Shown here in pieces: positions 24,692-33,335 of a stretch of 64,000 nucleotides of DNA (positions within the stretch are counted from its first letter, which is position 1; the number at the start of each line of letters is the position of its first letter). Origin of the DNA: Flavobacteriaceae bacterium CRH (GTDB taxonomy: Bacteria > Bacteroidota > Bacteroidia > Flavobacteriales > Flavobacteriaceae). The stretch is taken from contig LMAJ01000004.1 of NCBI GenBank assembly GCA_001507425.1, positions 248,001 through 312,000 on the forward strand, in the 5' to 3' direction. The notes under the pieces were generated by a model. The model saw only the letters and a list, made by a program, of their open reading frames with translations. It was not told the origin of the DNA and did not search any database. The position numbers and the translations under genes were made by a program.

Positions 24692-26524
24692 TTATCGATA
24701 CTCAACAGTTCTTGGTTTTGCCAGCTCAAAGTTTTGTAAACCAAAATCAGTAGTTTCAAAAGTATTGGTTTTAAAGGCATTATCTCCCTGGAAAGGAATA
24801 CTTGGATAGTATGACATGGATAATTGAAACGAACTGAAAACCAAATAATCATTACTTATTAATAAGCCAAGGGTAACTTTATGATAAGCTTTGTTATTGA
24901 ACATAGCATCATTTGGCCTTCCTAATAATGCTACGGTGTAATTAAAAAACGGATTCAGACGAAATCCTCCAATTGCGTGTGGAGCATAAGTTTGGGTTTG
25001 CAAAGACAAAAGCAGTTTATTTGTTCCATACAAAGCAGTATTAAAACCCTGCAAACCGTTTTGATTATTTAAATTAAGCTGATCTCCTATAATTTCTTCC
25101 CGGTTTGCACCCAAAACCAATTTAGGATTAACGAATTGTCTTAATTTCCAATTACCGATGCTAAATAATTTTGTGAAATAATTCGATTCAAATAAATAAG
25201 AAGTCTGATAGGTATTTGATTGATGAAAAAAAGTTCCAACTTCAAAATTGGTACTTAAAAATCCCCAGTCATAATAATTTCCAAAAGAAAACTGAGCACC
25301 AACATAAGGCCTCCAATATTTATTTTTGTATTGATAACCAAGTGTTATACCATAAATTCTACCTATGGGGACATCTTCTGTAACCCCATTTCTAAAAATA
25401 TAGCTGTCCTTGACGAATTTTCGTGTATTGATTCCGATTCCGCTTAAAATTAATTTTTCATCCGAATAAAAATGCGTCGGATCATATACTTCTGATGGCA
25501 TTTCTGTATAATCTATATTCAAAAAACGAGCAGAAACAATTAAATTTGTTATTCCGTTAGTGTCGTCTTCAAAAACCTTTGAAGCTTTACCAACCCATAA
25601 ATCCTGAACATTATTTTTAAAAGGCTGAAAAGCGTAAGTTGTGTCAGGTTTAGGAGCCTGAAGAGAATCTTTTCTAAAATTTTGTCCAATTAAAATTCCA
25701 CCGGCCCATTTGGTTAACGGAGAATAAAAAGCACGCTCAAAATCAACGCTTTTACTATAATTATTATCTAAGTCCATATTGTACTTAAATACGGCGCTTA
25801 TATAAGTGTTTTTGATATTTGGTACTGTGTAAGTTACGTCATTTCCATTTTGCCCATCGTCAAACCTATTGGTAAATCTGTATTCAAGTTGTTGCCCGGA
25901 ACCAAAGAAATCTTTTTCCTTAAATCCCACAGCAATCCTGCTGCCGGATATTGAAAACCTTGGAATTGTACTCCAGGAATCTAAAACCCGAATCGTAACA
26001 TCTACAGAATCTGATGCTTTGCTAACAAGTTCATTTGTAATTTTTACGGCCGAAACATATCTTTGAGAACGTATCAAACGCTCCGATTCTTGTATTTTAT
26101 AAGAATCATAAACACTATTTCGTCTAAAAAGCAATAAATTGTATATGGCTATTTTTTTGGTTTTTAAATGCAGTTTATTTCCTGTTCTTTCTCCCCAGTT
26201 TTTAGGCTGAACAGTAGTATCTACAATTGATTGCCCAAATGGGTCCAATGTTATTACATTTATTTTACGAATAATTTTACCATCGTAATTTTTGATCTTT
26301 TTTTCCAGAATTTGATCTTCTTCTCTTTTGGGTTTATTAGCTCTAAAAAGTAATTTGTGCAGAGTTTTGGTAAATTTATGTTTTTTAGAATAATTCTGAA
26401 TTTGTTTATAAACTGCCGCACTGTCTTTTTTTGGCTCGTTTTTAGTTTTATCTGTCTGCGCACAAATGCTTTGTAAAAAAAAGCAAAGTGTTATAGAAAA
26501 TAATATTTTTAATTTTCGAAGCAT
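24692..26524 (-). CDS. BamA/TamA-like outer-membrane protein
   Basis: A 610-residue exported protein (signal MLRKLKILFSITLCFFLQSICA). After a Lys-rich linker, residues about 80-190 contain a POTRA-like segment (IIRKINVITLDPFGQSI ... SERLIRSQRYVSAVKIT ... VDVTIRVLDSW). The remainder is beta-barrel with alternating hydrophobic strands and aromatic girdles (SGIGINTRKFVKDSYIF, YGITLGYQYKNKYWRPY), ending in strands LVFSSFQLSMSYYPSIPF. The family inserts or exports outer-membrane components; its specific role here is unknown. One POTRA suggests it is not the essential BamA. Confidence 0.78.
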   Translation of the reverse strand: MLRKLKILFSITLCFFLQSICAQTDKTKNEPKKDSAAVYKQIQNYSKKHKFTKTLHKLLFRANKPKREEDQILEKKIKNYDGKIIRKINVITLDPFGQSIVDTTVQPKNWGERTGNKLHLKTKKIAIYNLLLFRRNSVYDSYKIQESERLIRSQRYVSAVKITNELVSKASDSVDVTIRVLDSWSTIPRFSISGSRIAVGFKEKDFFGSGQQLEYRFTNRFDDGQNGNDVTYTVPNIKNTYISAVFKYNMDLDNNYSKSVDFERAFYSPLTKWAGGILIGQNFRKDSLQAPKPDTTYAFQPFKNNVQDLWVGKASKVFEDDTNGITNLIVSARFLNIDYTEMPSEVYDPTHFYSDEKLILSGIGINTRKFVKDSYIFRNGVTEDVPIGRIYGITLGYQYKNKYWRPYVGAQFSFGNYYDWGFLSTNFEVGTFFHQSNTYQTSYLFESNYFTKLFSIGNWKLRQFVNPKLVLGANREEIIGDQLNLNNQNGLQGFNTALYGTNKLLLSLQTQTYAPHAIGGFRLNPFFNYTVALLGRPNDAMFNNKAYHKVTLGLLISNDYLVFSSFQLSMSYYPSIPFQGDNAFKTNTFETTDFGLQNFELAKPRTVEYR

Positions 26525-26609
26525 TAGATATATTTAGGCTTTTATAAGATGTTTTTTATATGAATATAAGCCAAATAACGCTCATATTTTCTAAAGACTC
26601 TGTTAATTA

Positions 26610-27713
26610 TTAATTTTCAACTTTCACTTTTCGTATTCTCCATGTAAACTTTTTAGGCATATGATTGCCCATCAGATAACCCCATGGTTCTAATGATTCT
26701 ATTCTTTCAAAAATGATTTTTAAAATCGCCAATAACGGAATCGCTAAAAACATACCCGAAATTCCTGCTGCTGCACCGCCAATAATAATTCCTATTATAG
26801 ATACAAAAGCATTTATTTCTACTTTAGAATTAATAATTAAAGGAACGAGTAGATTATTGTCAATTAATTGAACTACAACATTTACAAGTAATATGCTTAT
26901 AAATATTGATGTGTCCGGAGTACCTGATAAAGTAGCTAAAAGAGTTATAACTCCTGCAACTGTAATACCTATGTACGGTATTAGATTTAAAATTCCGGTT
27001 ATTAAACCTAACAGAATAAAATATTTTACACCAACAATCCAAAGTCCTAAACCGGTCAGGATAGAAACAATAATCATTTCGAATAATAAACTAACGATGT
27101 AATTATTTATGGAAACTCGTATTTGTGCCAAAATATTTTTTAATGAAGAATGATCTTCTTTGTTAACCAATTTTGCAAGAAAAAGAATAAAATGGTCTTT
27201 GTAAAGCAGGAACAAAAAGGTATATATTGGAATAATAGTACAATCTATTAAAAGATCTGTTATAGACAATAATGCTGAACCTAAAGTAACGACACCTCCA
27301 TTTTTAACAGAATCTTTGGTAACCGTATCAAGGTATTTTTTTTGTTCGCCAATACTTACATGAAAATTATCTTTTACAAACTTGTGTATTTCCGTGATAA
27401 AAACATTGGTATTTTTCTTTATGGTATCAAAATCGTTAGCAATATCTTTAACCTGATAGGAAATAAAAACTAATATTCCGACAATAAATGCGGCAAATAT
27501 AAGAACACAAATAATCGCAGCAAGATGTCTGGGAAATTTAAGCTTTATGTTTAAAAATGTAAAAATTGGAAGCAGTAAAACCGCGAATAAAAAAGCCATC
27601 AAAACAGGTGTAATGATATCTTTTCCCATACAAAATATAACAGCGAAACAAATTAAACTGACAAGAATGAGCGAAAGTTTAGCATAAAAAGGCAATTGTA
27701 CTGTACGAATCAT
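26610..27713 (-). CDS. AI-2E family transporter
   Basis: A 367-residue inner-membrane protein with about eight helices, starting PFYAKLSLILVSLICFAVIF. The PF01594 hallmark segments are present: a central soluble region (about 90-150), LLYKDHFILFLAKLV, and the C-terminal block TGILNLIPYIGITVAGVI and DNNLLVPLIINSKVEINAF. Members export AI-2, act as Na/H antiporters or have unknown substrates. It lies between two unrelated minus-strand genes. Confidence 0.88.
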   Translation of the reverse strand: MIRTVQLPFYAKLSLILVSLICFAVIFCMGKDIITPVLMAFLFAVLLLPIFTFLNIKLKFPRHLAAIICVLIFAAFIVGILVFISYQVKDIANDFDTIKKNTNVFITEIHKFVKDNFHVSIGEQKKYLDTVTKDSVKNGGVVTLGSALLSITDLLIDCTIIPIYTFLFLLYKDHFILFLAKLVNKEDHSSLKNILAQIRVSINNYIVSLLFEMIIVSILTGLGLWIVGVKYFILLGLITGILNLIPYIGITVAGVITLLATLSGTPDTSIFISILLVNVVVQLIDNNLLVPLIINSKVEINAFVSIIGIIIGGAAAGISGMFLAIPLLAILKIIFERIESLEPWGYLMGNHMPKKFTWRIRKVKVEN

Positions 27714-27827
27714 TTTGGTGGTGAATTAGGTTTAGAATTAGATAAGTTCTAAAACAAAATTCCCATTTTATTCTATAAGTAATGTTGTACGTTTTTTGAA
27801 TTACTTTACAAAATTCCCATTCAAATT

Positions 27828-28358
27828 TTAATCAAAAAATTCTTTCTCTTCATAATGAGTTGGCATTATCGAAATACCTTTTTGCAACAGTAAATTATTC
27901 GGAAAAATAATTCTTTCGCCTTGTTTTGTCCTTAAATTGACATGAAAGGCACTGATATCTTCGATTTCTGCCTCGATAGGAAAATCTTTATCATGAATTT
28001 TAATCGTATCGCCAATTCTAAAAGGGAACGAAAAAAATAAAATCATTCCGGAAGTGATGTTGCTCAAAATAGACCATTGCGCAAAAAATGCCACTCCAAT
28101 TACGGTTGCAATTGAGGAAACAGTTATAAAAATATCATCAGTATTAACACCCCAGATTACAACCAAACTAATAACGACCAGCACATTCATTAATAAATGA
28201 ATATATTTGATTACCAAATTAGTACGATGTTCTAATAATTGGCTTGTTTTGGCATAACGGCGAATTAATTTAGAAATAATTACGCGTAGCGCCACTAATG
28301 CGAAAATTATAATTCCTGTTGCCAATATTTCCTGGCTATATTCTTTAAAAGAAAACAT
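27828..28358 (-). CDS. Small MscS-type mechanosensitive channel
   Basis: A 176-residue protein, shorter than E. coli MscS (286). It has membrane helices at about 11-27, 51-69 and 75-98, the last Gly/Ala-rich pore helix (VIGVAFFAQWSILSNITSGM) leading into the beta domain (FPFRIGDTIKIHDKDF, AEIEDISAFHVNLRTKQGERIIFPNN). The C-terminal MscS vestibule is cut short after the beta domain, which is common for small Bacteroidota members. It is the last gene of the Maf/UbiA/KdsC string, 10 nt after maf. Confidence 0.85.
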   Translation of the reverse strand: MFSFKEYSQEILATGIIIFALVALRVIISKLIRRYAKTSQLLEHRTNLVIKYIHLLMNVLVVISLVVIWGVNTDDIFITVSSIATVIGVAFFAQWSILSNITSGMILFFSFPFRIGDTIKIHDKDFPIEAEIEDISAFHVNLRTKQGERIIFPNNLLLQKGISIMPTHYEEKEFFD

Positions 28359-28368
28359 AGATATTTTT

Positions 28369-28953
28369 TTATACTAAATTACTTAAATATTCGTAGACTT
28401 TAGCTGTTGGAAGTCCCATAACATTTGTGTAAGAACCTTCTACTTTTGCAACTGCCATAAAACCAAACCATTCCTGAATACCATAAGCACCGGCTTTATC
28501 ATAAGGTTTATAATTTTCGATATAATACAAAATGGCTTCATCAGATAAATCATTGAAAGTTACTTTTGTAATATCGTGCAACAGGGTAGAAGCAGAGTCT
28601 GTTTTAAAACAAACCGACGTAATAACTTCATGCGTTGTATTCGACATAGATTTGATCATTTCAAAAGCTTCTTCGGCACTTTTAGGTTTTCCCAATGCCT
28701 TATTCTGATGCCATACAATCGTATCGCTTGTAACTAAAATTTCGTTTGGTTTTAGTTTTCCTTCAAAAGCGGCTGCTTTCAACTCGGCTAAAAAATTAGT
28801 GATTTCAACGGCTTTTAATTCCGAAGGATAAATTTCTTCTACATCTTTTATTCTAATTTCGAAATCAAGATCTAAATCCTTAAAAAATTGTTGCCTGCGC
28901 GGAGAACCCGAAGCGAGAATTAAAGTATATTTTTTTAATTTTTCTTTAAGCAT
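28369..28953 (-). CDS. maf: Maf family nucleotide pyrophosphatase
   Basis: A 194-residue Maf/YhdE-type enzyme. It has the N-terminal loop ILASGSPRRQ (12-21), the conserved LVTSDTIVW (D in the active site), GKPKSAEEA, HEVITSVC and YKPYDKAGAYGIQEW. Maf proteins hydrolyse dTTP/UTP or modified nucleotides. It overlaps the UbiA gene by 8 nt. Confidence 0.92.
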   Translation of the reverse strand: MLKEKLKKYTLILASGSPRRQQFFKDLDLDFEIRIKDVEEIYPSELKAVEITNFLAELKAAAFEGKLKPNEILVTSDTIVWHQNKALGKPKSAEEAFEMIKSMSNTTHEVITSVCFKTDSASTLLHDITKVTFNDLSDEAILYYIENYKPYDKAGAYGIQEWFGFMAVAKVEGSYTNVMGLPTAKVYEYLSNLV

Positions 28954-29872
28954 TGTATTTGATATTTAGAGTGATAACCAAAATTGATAAAATTCCGAAA
29001 AGTAAAATCAACTTTAAAATGGTGCTTAAATGATGAAAATCCTTTTGTGATTTTGCACTAAATATTTTTACGATAAAATATAAAAGTGGCGCTAAAACAA
29101 AAGCAAAAGCATAAAAAGTAACAATAAAAAGACTGTTTTCGACAAAGTATTTGTTGATATAAAGCAGACAACAAATAAACGGAATAATAGCTAAACCAAT
29201 AACAATTTTTGAAGCTCTGCTTTTGCCAATTGCAATAGGTAATGTATTCATTCCCTGATTGTAATCGCCATTTACATCTTCAATATCTTTTACAATTTCG
29301 CGAATAAAATTAATCATAAAAGCAAATAATGCATAATCTAGTAAAATAGAAAACATACTGGCCATTTGTGCTTGATTTTCACCATTTGTAGCCGGAAAAA
29401 GATCAAAGACACCAATAATGATTACACTAAAAGATAATATTGCAGCCACAACAAAATTGCCTAAAAGCATAATTTGTTTTAGCGATGTCGAATAAAAATA
29501 AAGTACAGAAGCAATCAGTATAAATATAACAGCAAAGCCAGGCCTCATTATTACATTAGATAAATAACAACCAATGGCAACACCGGTAATATTTAAACCG
29601 ATATAAATATTATAAGCAGCAGTTTCTGAAATTCCTTTACCAATAATAACATCTTCTGGCTTATTAATACTATCTGTGGCAACATCCAGAACATTATTAA
29701 TTACATATCCCGCAGCGGCCAGCAAAACAGTACTTAAAACCAACAAGCCATATTGCCAATCGGCCAAAGACAAAGGAATATCCTGCTGTTTTAAAAAAGC
29801 ATAACGAAATAAAAGCTGCATAAAAGCAAGCATTAGTAAATTTTTATATCGAATTAGTTTTAAAAATTTCAT
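28946..29872 (-). CDS. UbiA-family prenyltransferase (geranylgeranylglycerol-phosphate transferase-like)
   Basis: A 308-residue, nine-helix membrane protein. The first Asp-rich motif is NNVLDVATDSINKPED (59-74) and the second lies in IVKDIEDVNGDYNQG (about 190-204). In Bacteroidota this gene, beside KdsC-like and Maf genes, is usually called geranylgeranylglycerol-phosphate geranylgeranyltransferase; the true lipid acceptor is uncertain. It is distinct from the MenA encoded at 49165. Confidence 0.88.
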   Translation of the reverse strand: MKFLKLIRYKNLLMLAFMQLLFRYAFLKQQDIPLSLADWQYGLLVLSTVLLAAAGYVINNVLDVATDSINKPEDVIIGKGISETAAYNIYIGLNITGVAIGCYLSNVIMRPGFAVIFILIASVLYFYSTSLKQIMLLGNFVVAAILSFSVIIIGVFDLFPATNGENQAQMASMFSILLDYALFAFMINFIREIVKDIEDVNGDYNQGMNTLPIAIGKSRASKIVIGLAIIPFICCLLYINKYFVENSLFIVTFYAFAFVLAPLLYFIVKIFSAKSQKDFHHLSTILKLILLFGILSILVITLNIKYNA

Positions 29873-29879
29873 TTTTTTT

Positions 29880-29984
29880 TAAGGTTCTGAGGTTTTTAAA
29901 AGGTTCAAAGAGGCAAAGGTTCAAAGGAACAAAGTTTTTTTAGTTTGAGTTTAATCTAAAATCTAAAATCAACAATCTAAAATA
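29880..29984. repeat. Simple-repeat spacer of GGTTCAAAG and ATCTAAAAT units
   Basis: Direct near-repeats (aaaggttcaaag, gcaaaggttcaaaggaac) followed by four ATCTAAAATC-like units. It lies between the UbiA start and the KdsC stop. Another member of the oligomer-repeat spacers seen at 11590, 12374, 14162 and 49093. Confidence 0.65.
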
Positions 29985-29986
29985 AT

Positions 29987-30517
29987 CTAATCGTGTTGCC
30001 CATTAAAATACTCCATCCATTTTCCCTGCACTTTCATGACTTGTTCGATTACATCGCGTGCGGCGCCTCTTCCGCCTTTTACATGTGAAACATAACGGCA
30101 AATATTTTTAATTTCCGGGCTTGCATCTTGCGGACATGTTGGTAAACCTACTAATTTCATTACATGAAAATCAGGAATATCGTCTCCCATATATAAAACT
30201 TGTTCTGGTTTTATGTTATAAAGATCAGTGTATTCTTTAAAAGTTTTAACTTTATCAGGAGTTCCTAAATGAATGTCTTTGATCCCTAAATTACGAAGTC
30301 TAACACGAACACCTTCGTTGCTTCCGCCAGAAATAATACAAACATTATAGCCGCTTTCAACCGCTGCCTTCATCGCATAACCATCACGAATATTCATTGT
30401 ACGAAGCATTTCTCCTTCATTGGTTACAAAAACGGAACTGTCTGTAAGTACGCCATCAACATCAAAAACAAATGTTGTAATGTCGTTCATTATTTCTTTA
30501 AAGTGTTTTTCTATCAT
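29987..30517 (-). CDS. kdsC: KDO-8-phosphate phosphatase-like HAD hydrolase
   Basis: A 176-residue, C0-type (capless) HAD phosphatase. Motif I is FDVDGVLTD (D18 and D20 from the first Met), then VCIISGGSNEGV (motif II), LGTPDKVKTF (motif III Lys) and YMGDDIPDFHVM (motif IV). It is the size of KdsC, which makes KDO for LPS. An alternative ATG nine residues in (30490) would remove the 20-nt overlap with the upstream gene. Confidence 0.85.
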   Translation of the reverse strand: MIEKHFKEIMNDITTFVFDVDGVLTDSSVFVTNEGEMLRTMNIRDGYAMKAAVESGYNVCIISGGSNEGVRVRLRNLGIKDIHLGTPDKVKTFKEYTDLYNIKPEQVLYMGDDIPDFHVMKLVGLPTCPQDASPEIKNICRYVSHVKGGRGAARDVIEQVMKVQGKWMEYFNGQHD

Positions 30518-31259
30518 CTTGAATAGATTGTGTTATGAGTTTATAGATATTTTTTTGATTTTCTTTTGATAAATATTCCAAATGTGCGTCGATTGTTATC
30601 GAATCGCCACGCTTGGCAGGCCCCGTTTGTGCCTCAATTGGATTTAAAGTATTTATTTTTTCGGCGGTTTCCTGAATTAAAGGTTTTAAAACTTCAAAGG
30701 GAACCTTATGTTCTTCACAAATTTCCTGACCAATTTGGTATAAATGATTGGTGAAATTATTTACAAAGACAGCGGCAACATGCAACGCTTTTCGCTGTTC
30801 AGAACTGATAGAATAAATGGCATTAGAAATATTTTTAGCAACAGTTTCCAAAATAGCATAATCAGCTTGATTTTCACCTTCTAAACATATCGGAATTACA
30901 GAGAAATCTACCGCTTTATCTTTAGAAAAAGTTTGTAACGGATAAAAAACGCCTCTTTTGTTTTTAACATCTAAAGTATCTATTGAAGCTGTTCCTGAAG
31001 TATGAACCACTAGCTTATTTTGAAAAGGTAATTGCCTAGAAACGTATGAAATAGCATTATCTGAAACAGCTATGATATATAAATCGGCTTCTTTTAAATC
31101 AGAAAAATCATTTGTAATTTTATCAGAATCGAGTAGGTGAGCAACGTTTTCTTTTTTTCTCGAAAATACCTGTACAATTTCAATAACCGCACTTTTTGTA
31201 AAAGCTTTTATTAAATGTTGCGCAACATTTCCAGAACCAATTAATGTTATTCGAATCAT
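30498..31259 (-). CDS. Rossmann-fold DUF2520 protein (ketopantoate/imine-reductase-like)
   Basis: A 253-residue protein: an N-terminal NAD(P)-binding fold (IRITLIGSGNVAQHLIKAF, GxGNVA) and the C-terminal DUF2520 helical domain (KALHVAAVFVNNFTNHLY, LNPIEAQTGPAKRGD). The family resembles F420/NADP- or 6-phosphogluconate-type dehydrogenases but its substrate is unknown. First gene of the DUF2520-KdsC-UbiA-Maf-MscS string, a recurrent Bacteroidota arrangement. Confidence 0.9.
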   Translation of the reverse strand: MIRITLIGSGNVAQHLIKAFTKSAVIEIVQVFSRKKENVAHLLDSDKITNDFSDLKEADLYIIAVSDNAISYVSRQLPFQNKLVVHTSGTASIDTLDVKNKRGVFYPLQTFSKDKAVDFSVIPICLEGENQADYAILETVAKNISNAIYSISSEQRKALHVAAVFVNNFTNHLYQIGQEICEEHKVPFEVLKPLIQETAEKINTLNPIEAQTGPAKRGDSITIDAHLEYLSKENQKNIYKLITQSIQDDRKTL

Positions 31260-31286
31260 AACGCAAAATTAGCATTATTTTTTAAA

Positions 31287-31316
31287 TGTAAAGACGCACA
31301 GAAGCGCGTCTTTACA
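31287..31316. repeat. Dispersed GTAAAGACGC palindrome
   Basis: A perfect 11-bp stem (TGTAAAGACGC / GCGTCTTTACA) with an 8-nt loop. It lies between the GH28 stop and the DUF2520 start, where it can end the GH28 transcript. I recall the TGTAAAGACGC core as a frequent dispersed palindrome. Confidence 0.75.
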
Positions 31317-31338
31317 ATGTTCTCGATATTTGAGTTAT

Positions 31339-33024
31339 TTAAAATTTTACAGCTCCTTTAGAAACTGTTTCAGAAACAGTTGTCTTTTTAGAATAATTAG
31401 ATTTTTTATCCGCAACCAATTCAATGTTTGCACTTGCAGCACCATCAATTGTAACTGCTTTTGAAGAAGTCGAATTAAAATCAACATTTTTTAACGACAA
31501 ATTTTTACCATTATAGATTTCAAAAACAGTGGGGTTTTCGATGTCTAATTTTGCATTATTAATTTTGATTCCGTTAGCGTCAATAATCGAAAAACCTTTT
31601 TCTGCTTTAGCTATAATATTAGAAATTTCGATATTTTCAAGATTCATTTCCGGCAAACCTTGTAAAAATACTGCCTGATAAGCTCCGGCAATGGTAATAT
31701 TTTTAATGGAAATATTCCTGAATTGAGGCGTTTCTTCGTTTACGGGTACTGCTTTTGTGCTGACTTTATTTCCGCCTTCAGCCAAAGTTTCGGCAATAGA
31801 TTTTCCTCCATAATAAAGATCAAAAGAAATGGCCTGAGATGGAATATTCGTCATAAAAATATCTGAAATAAAGATATTCTCAACAATTCCGCCACGTCCG
31901 CGTGTGCTTTTAAAACGTAAACCCACATCGGTTCCCATAAAAGTACAGTTGGATACATGCAGGTTTTTTACGCCGCCGGACATTTCGCTACCAACCGTTA
32001 CGCCACCGTGACCGTGGTAAACAATATTATTTTTCACGATAATATTTTCACAAGGGACACCGCGATCACGGCCGTCTTTATCTTTTCCGGATTTAATGCA
32101 AATAGCATCGTCACCAACATCAAAACTGGAGTTTTCTATGACCACATTTTTACAAGATTCTACGTCAAGACCGTCTCCGTTTTGAGAATACCACGGATTT
32201 CGAACGGTTACATTGCGCACAATCAAATCTTCAACCATTAAAGGATGAATATTCCAGGCTGGAGAATTCTGAAAAACCGGTCCGTCAAAAAGCACTCTTT
32301 TACTATTTTGAATACTTACCAAAACCGGACGTAGAAAATCATGAATCGCCTCAAATTCTTCTTTCGTTTTTAAATCAAGGCGTACGTTTTGATCTGCGCC
32401 AACAGCAGCTTTCATAAAGGTTTCAGATGGATACCAACTGTCTTTTTTCTCATTTAAAACACCTCCGGAAGCGACAAATTTTTTCCATTGACTTTCTGTT
32501 AGTTTACTTTTTTTGACTTGTCTCCAAACTTCACCAGAACCATCCCAAACTCCATTTCCGGTAAAAGCTATATTTTCCAGATTTTTACCGTAAATAGGAG
32601 AGATGCAGCGCCATGTATTCAATCCTTCAAAACTCGTTTCTATAATAGGATACAAACTTTTGTCAGGAGAAAATTTAATTAATGCTCCGGTTGAAGCGTA
32701 TAATTCAATGTTGCTTTTCAAAATAATTGGCCCGGTCAGCCATATTCCGGGCGGAATAATAACTTTTCCTCCACCTTTTTTAGAAACAGCTTCAATGGCA
32801 TCGGCGAAAGCCTTTGTGTTTAAAACATATCCACCATTTATGGCTCCAAAATCTATTAGGTTTACCGTATTTTTAGGAATTACTGGCTCTTGAACTTTAG
32901 CCATTTTGAATTCTATATTTTTATAAGTTTCAGTTGACTTAGAGTTTTGAGCTATACTTTTTGGACAATTTACCAATAAAATTATCAAAGGAATCCATAA
33001 TAGCTTATTTGGTTTAATTTTCAT
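31339..33024 (-). CDS. Exported GH28 polygalacturonase-like glycoside hydrolase
   Basis: A 561-residue protein with a signal peptide (MKIKPNKLLWIPLIILLVNCPKSIAQ). A right-handed beta-helix carries the GH28 active-site motifs: SQNGDGLDVESC (Asp in place of NTD), VGDDAICIKSG, GHGGVTVGSE and RFKSTRGRGG (the R-x-K motif). It cleaves pectic galacturonan or related uronides in the periplasm or outside the cell. Residues about 500-561 form a Ser/Lys/Thr-rich C-terminal tail. A LacI-type palindrome lies 105 bp upstream of the start, suggesting sugar-inducible control. No SusC/SusD pair is nearby. Confidence 0.9.
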   Translation of the reverse strand: MKIKPNKLLWIPLIILLVNCPKSIAQNSKSTETYKNIEFKMAKVQEPVIPKNTVNLIDFGAINGGYVLNTKAFADAIEAVSKKGGGKVIIPPGIWLTGPIILKSNIELYASTGALIKFSPDKSLYPIIETSFEGLNTWRCISPIYGKNLENIAFTGNGVWDGSGEVWRQVKKSKLTESQWKKFVASGGVLNEKKDSWYPSETFMKAAVGADQNVRLDLKTKEEFEAIHDFLRPVLVSIQNSKRVLFDGPVFQNSPAWNIHPLMVEDLIVRNVTVRNPWYSQNGDGLDVESCKNVVIENSSFDVGDDAICIKSGKDKDGRDRGVPCENIIVKNNIVYHGHGGVTVGSEMSGGVKNLHVSNCTFMGTDVGLRFKSTRGRGGIVENIFISDIFMTNIPSQAISFDLYYGGKSIAETLAEGGNKVSTKAVPVNEETPQFRNISIKNITIAGAYQAVFLQGLPEMNLENIEISNIIAKAEKGFSIIDANGIKINNAKLDIENPTVFEIYNGKNLSLKNVDFNSTSSKAVTIDGAASANIELVADKKSNYSKKTTVSETVSKGAVKF

Positions 33025-33128
33025 GTTAGTAATTTTATGAGGTGGTTATTAATAGATATAATTCTTATTCTGATTACACATTTTTGAGGATATTTAAAAT
33101 ATACCTTTTATAAAAGACAAATTAATAA

Positions 33129-33142
33129 TGTAATCGATTACA
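33129..33142. promoter_or_regulatory. LacI/GalR-type operator palindrome upstream of GH28
   Basis: TGTAATCGATTACA is a perfect 14-bp palindrome with central CG, the form typical of LacI/GalR-family operators. It lies in the 311-bp divergent spacer between GH28 (minus) and the cytochrome c biogenesis gene (plus), 105 bp from the GH28 start. The rest of the spacer (33025-33335) shows only the ccs promoter and AT-rich sequence. Confidence 0.65.
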
Positions 33143-33275
33143 CAAATCTAATAAAAAATATCAATTATAAAAGAAATTGTTTACTACTATTTAACTGTAA
33201 AAAATAACTTACTATTTAACAGATTTGTACACTGCTATATATTGTTTTTTGGTTTTAATTAACAAATCACAAATA

Positions 33276-33304
33276 TTGGAACTCAACATTTTTAAGTACT
33301 TTTG
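33276..33304 (+). promoter_or_regulatory. Promoter of the cytochrome c biogenesis gene
   Basis: TTG (33276-33278), an 18-bp spacer, then TACTTTTG (33297-33304): a complete match to the Bacteroidota TTG-N18-TAnnTTTG promoter. It lies inside the extended upstream frame and so supports the ATG at 33336 as the real start. Confidence 0.8.
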
Positions 33305-33335
33305 TGGCACTTTTATACAATGTAATTCCTCAAAA

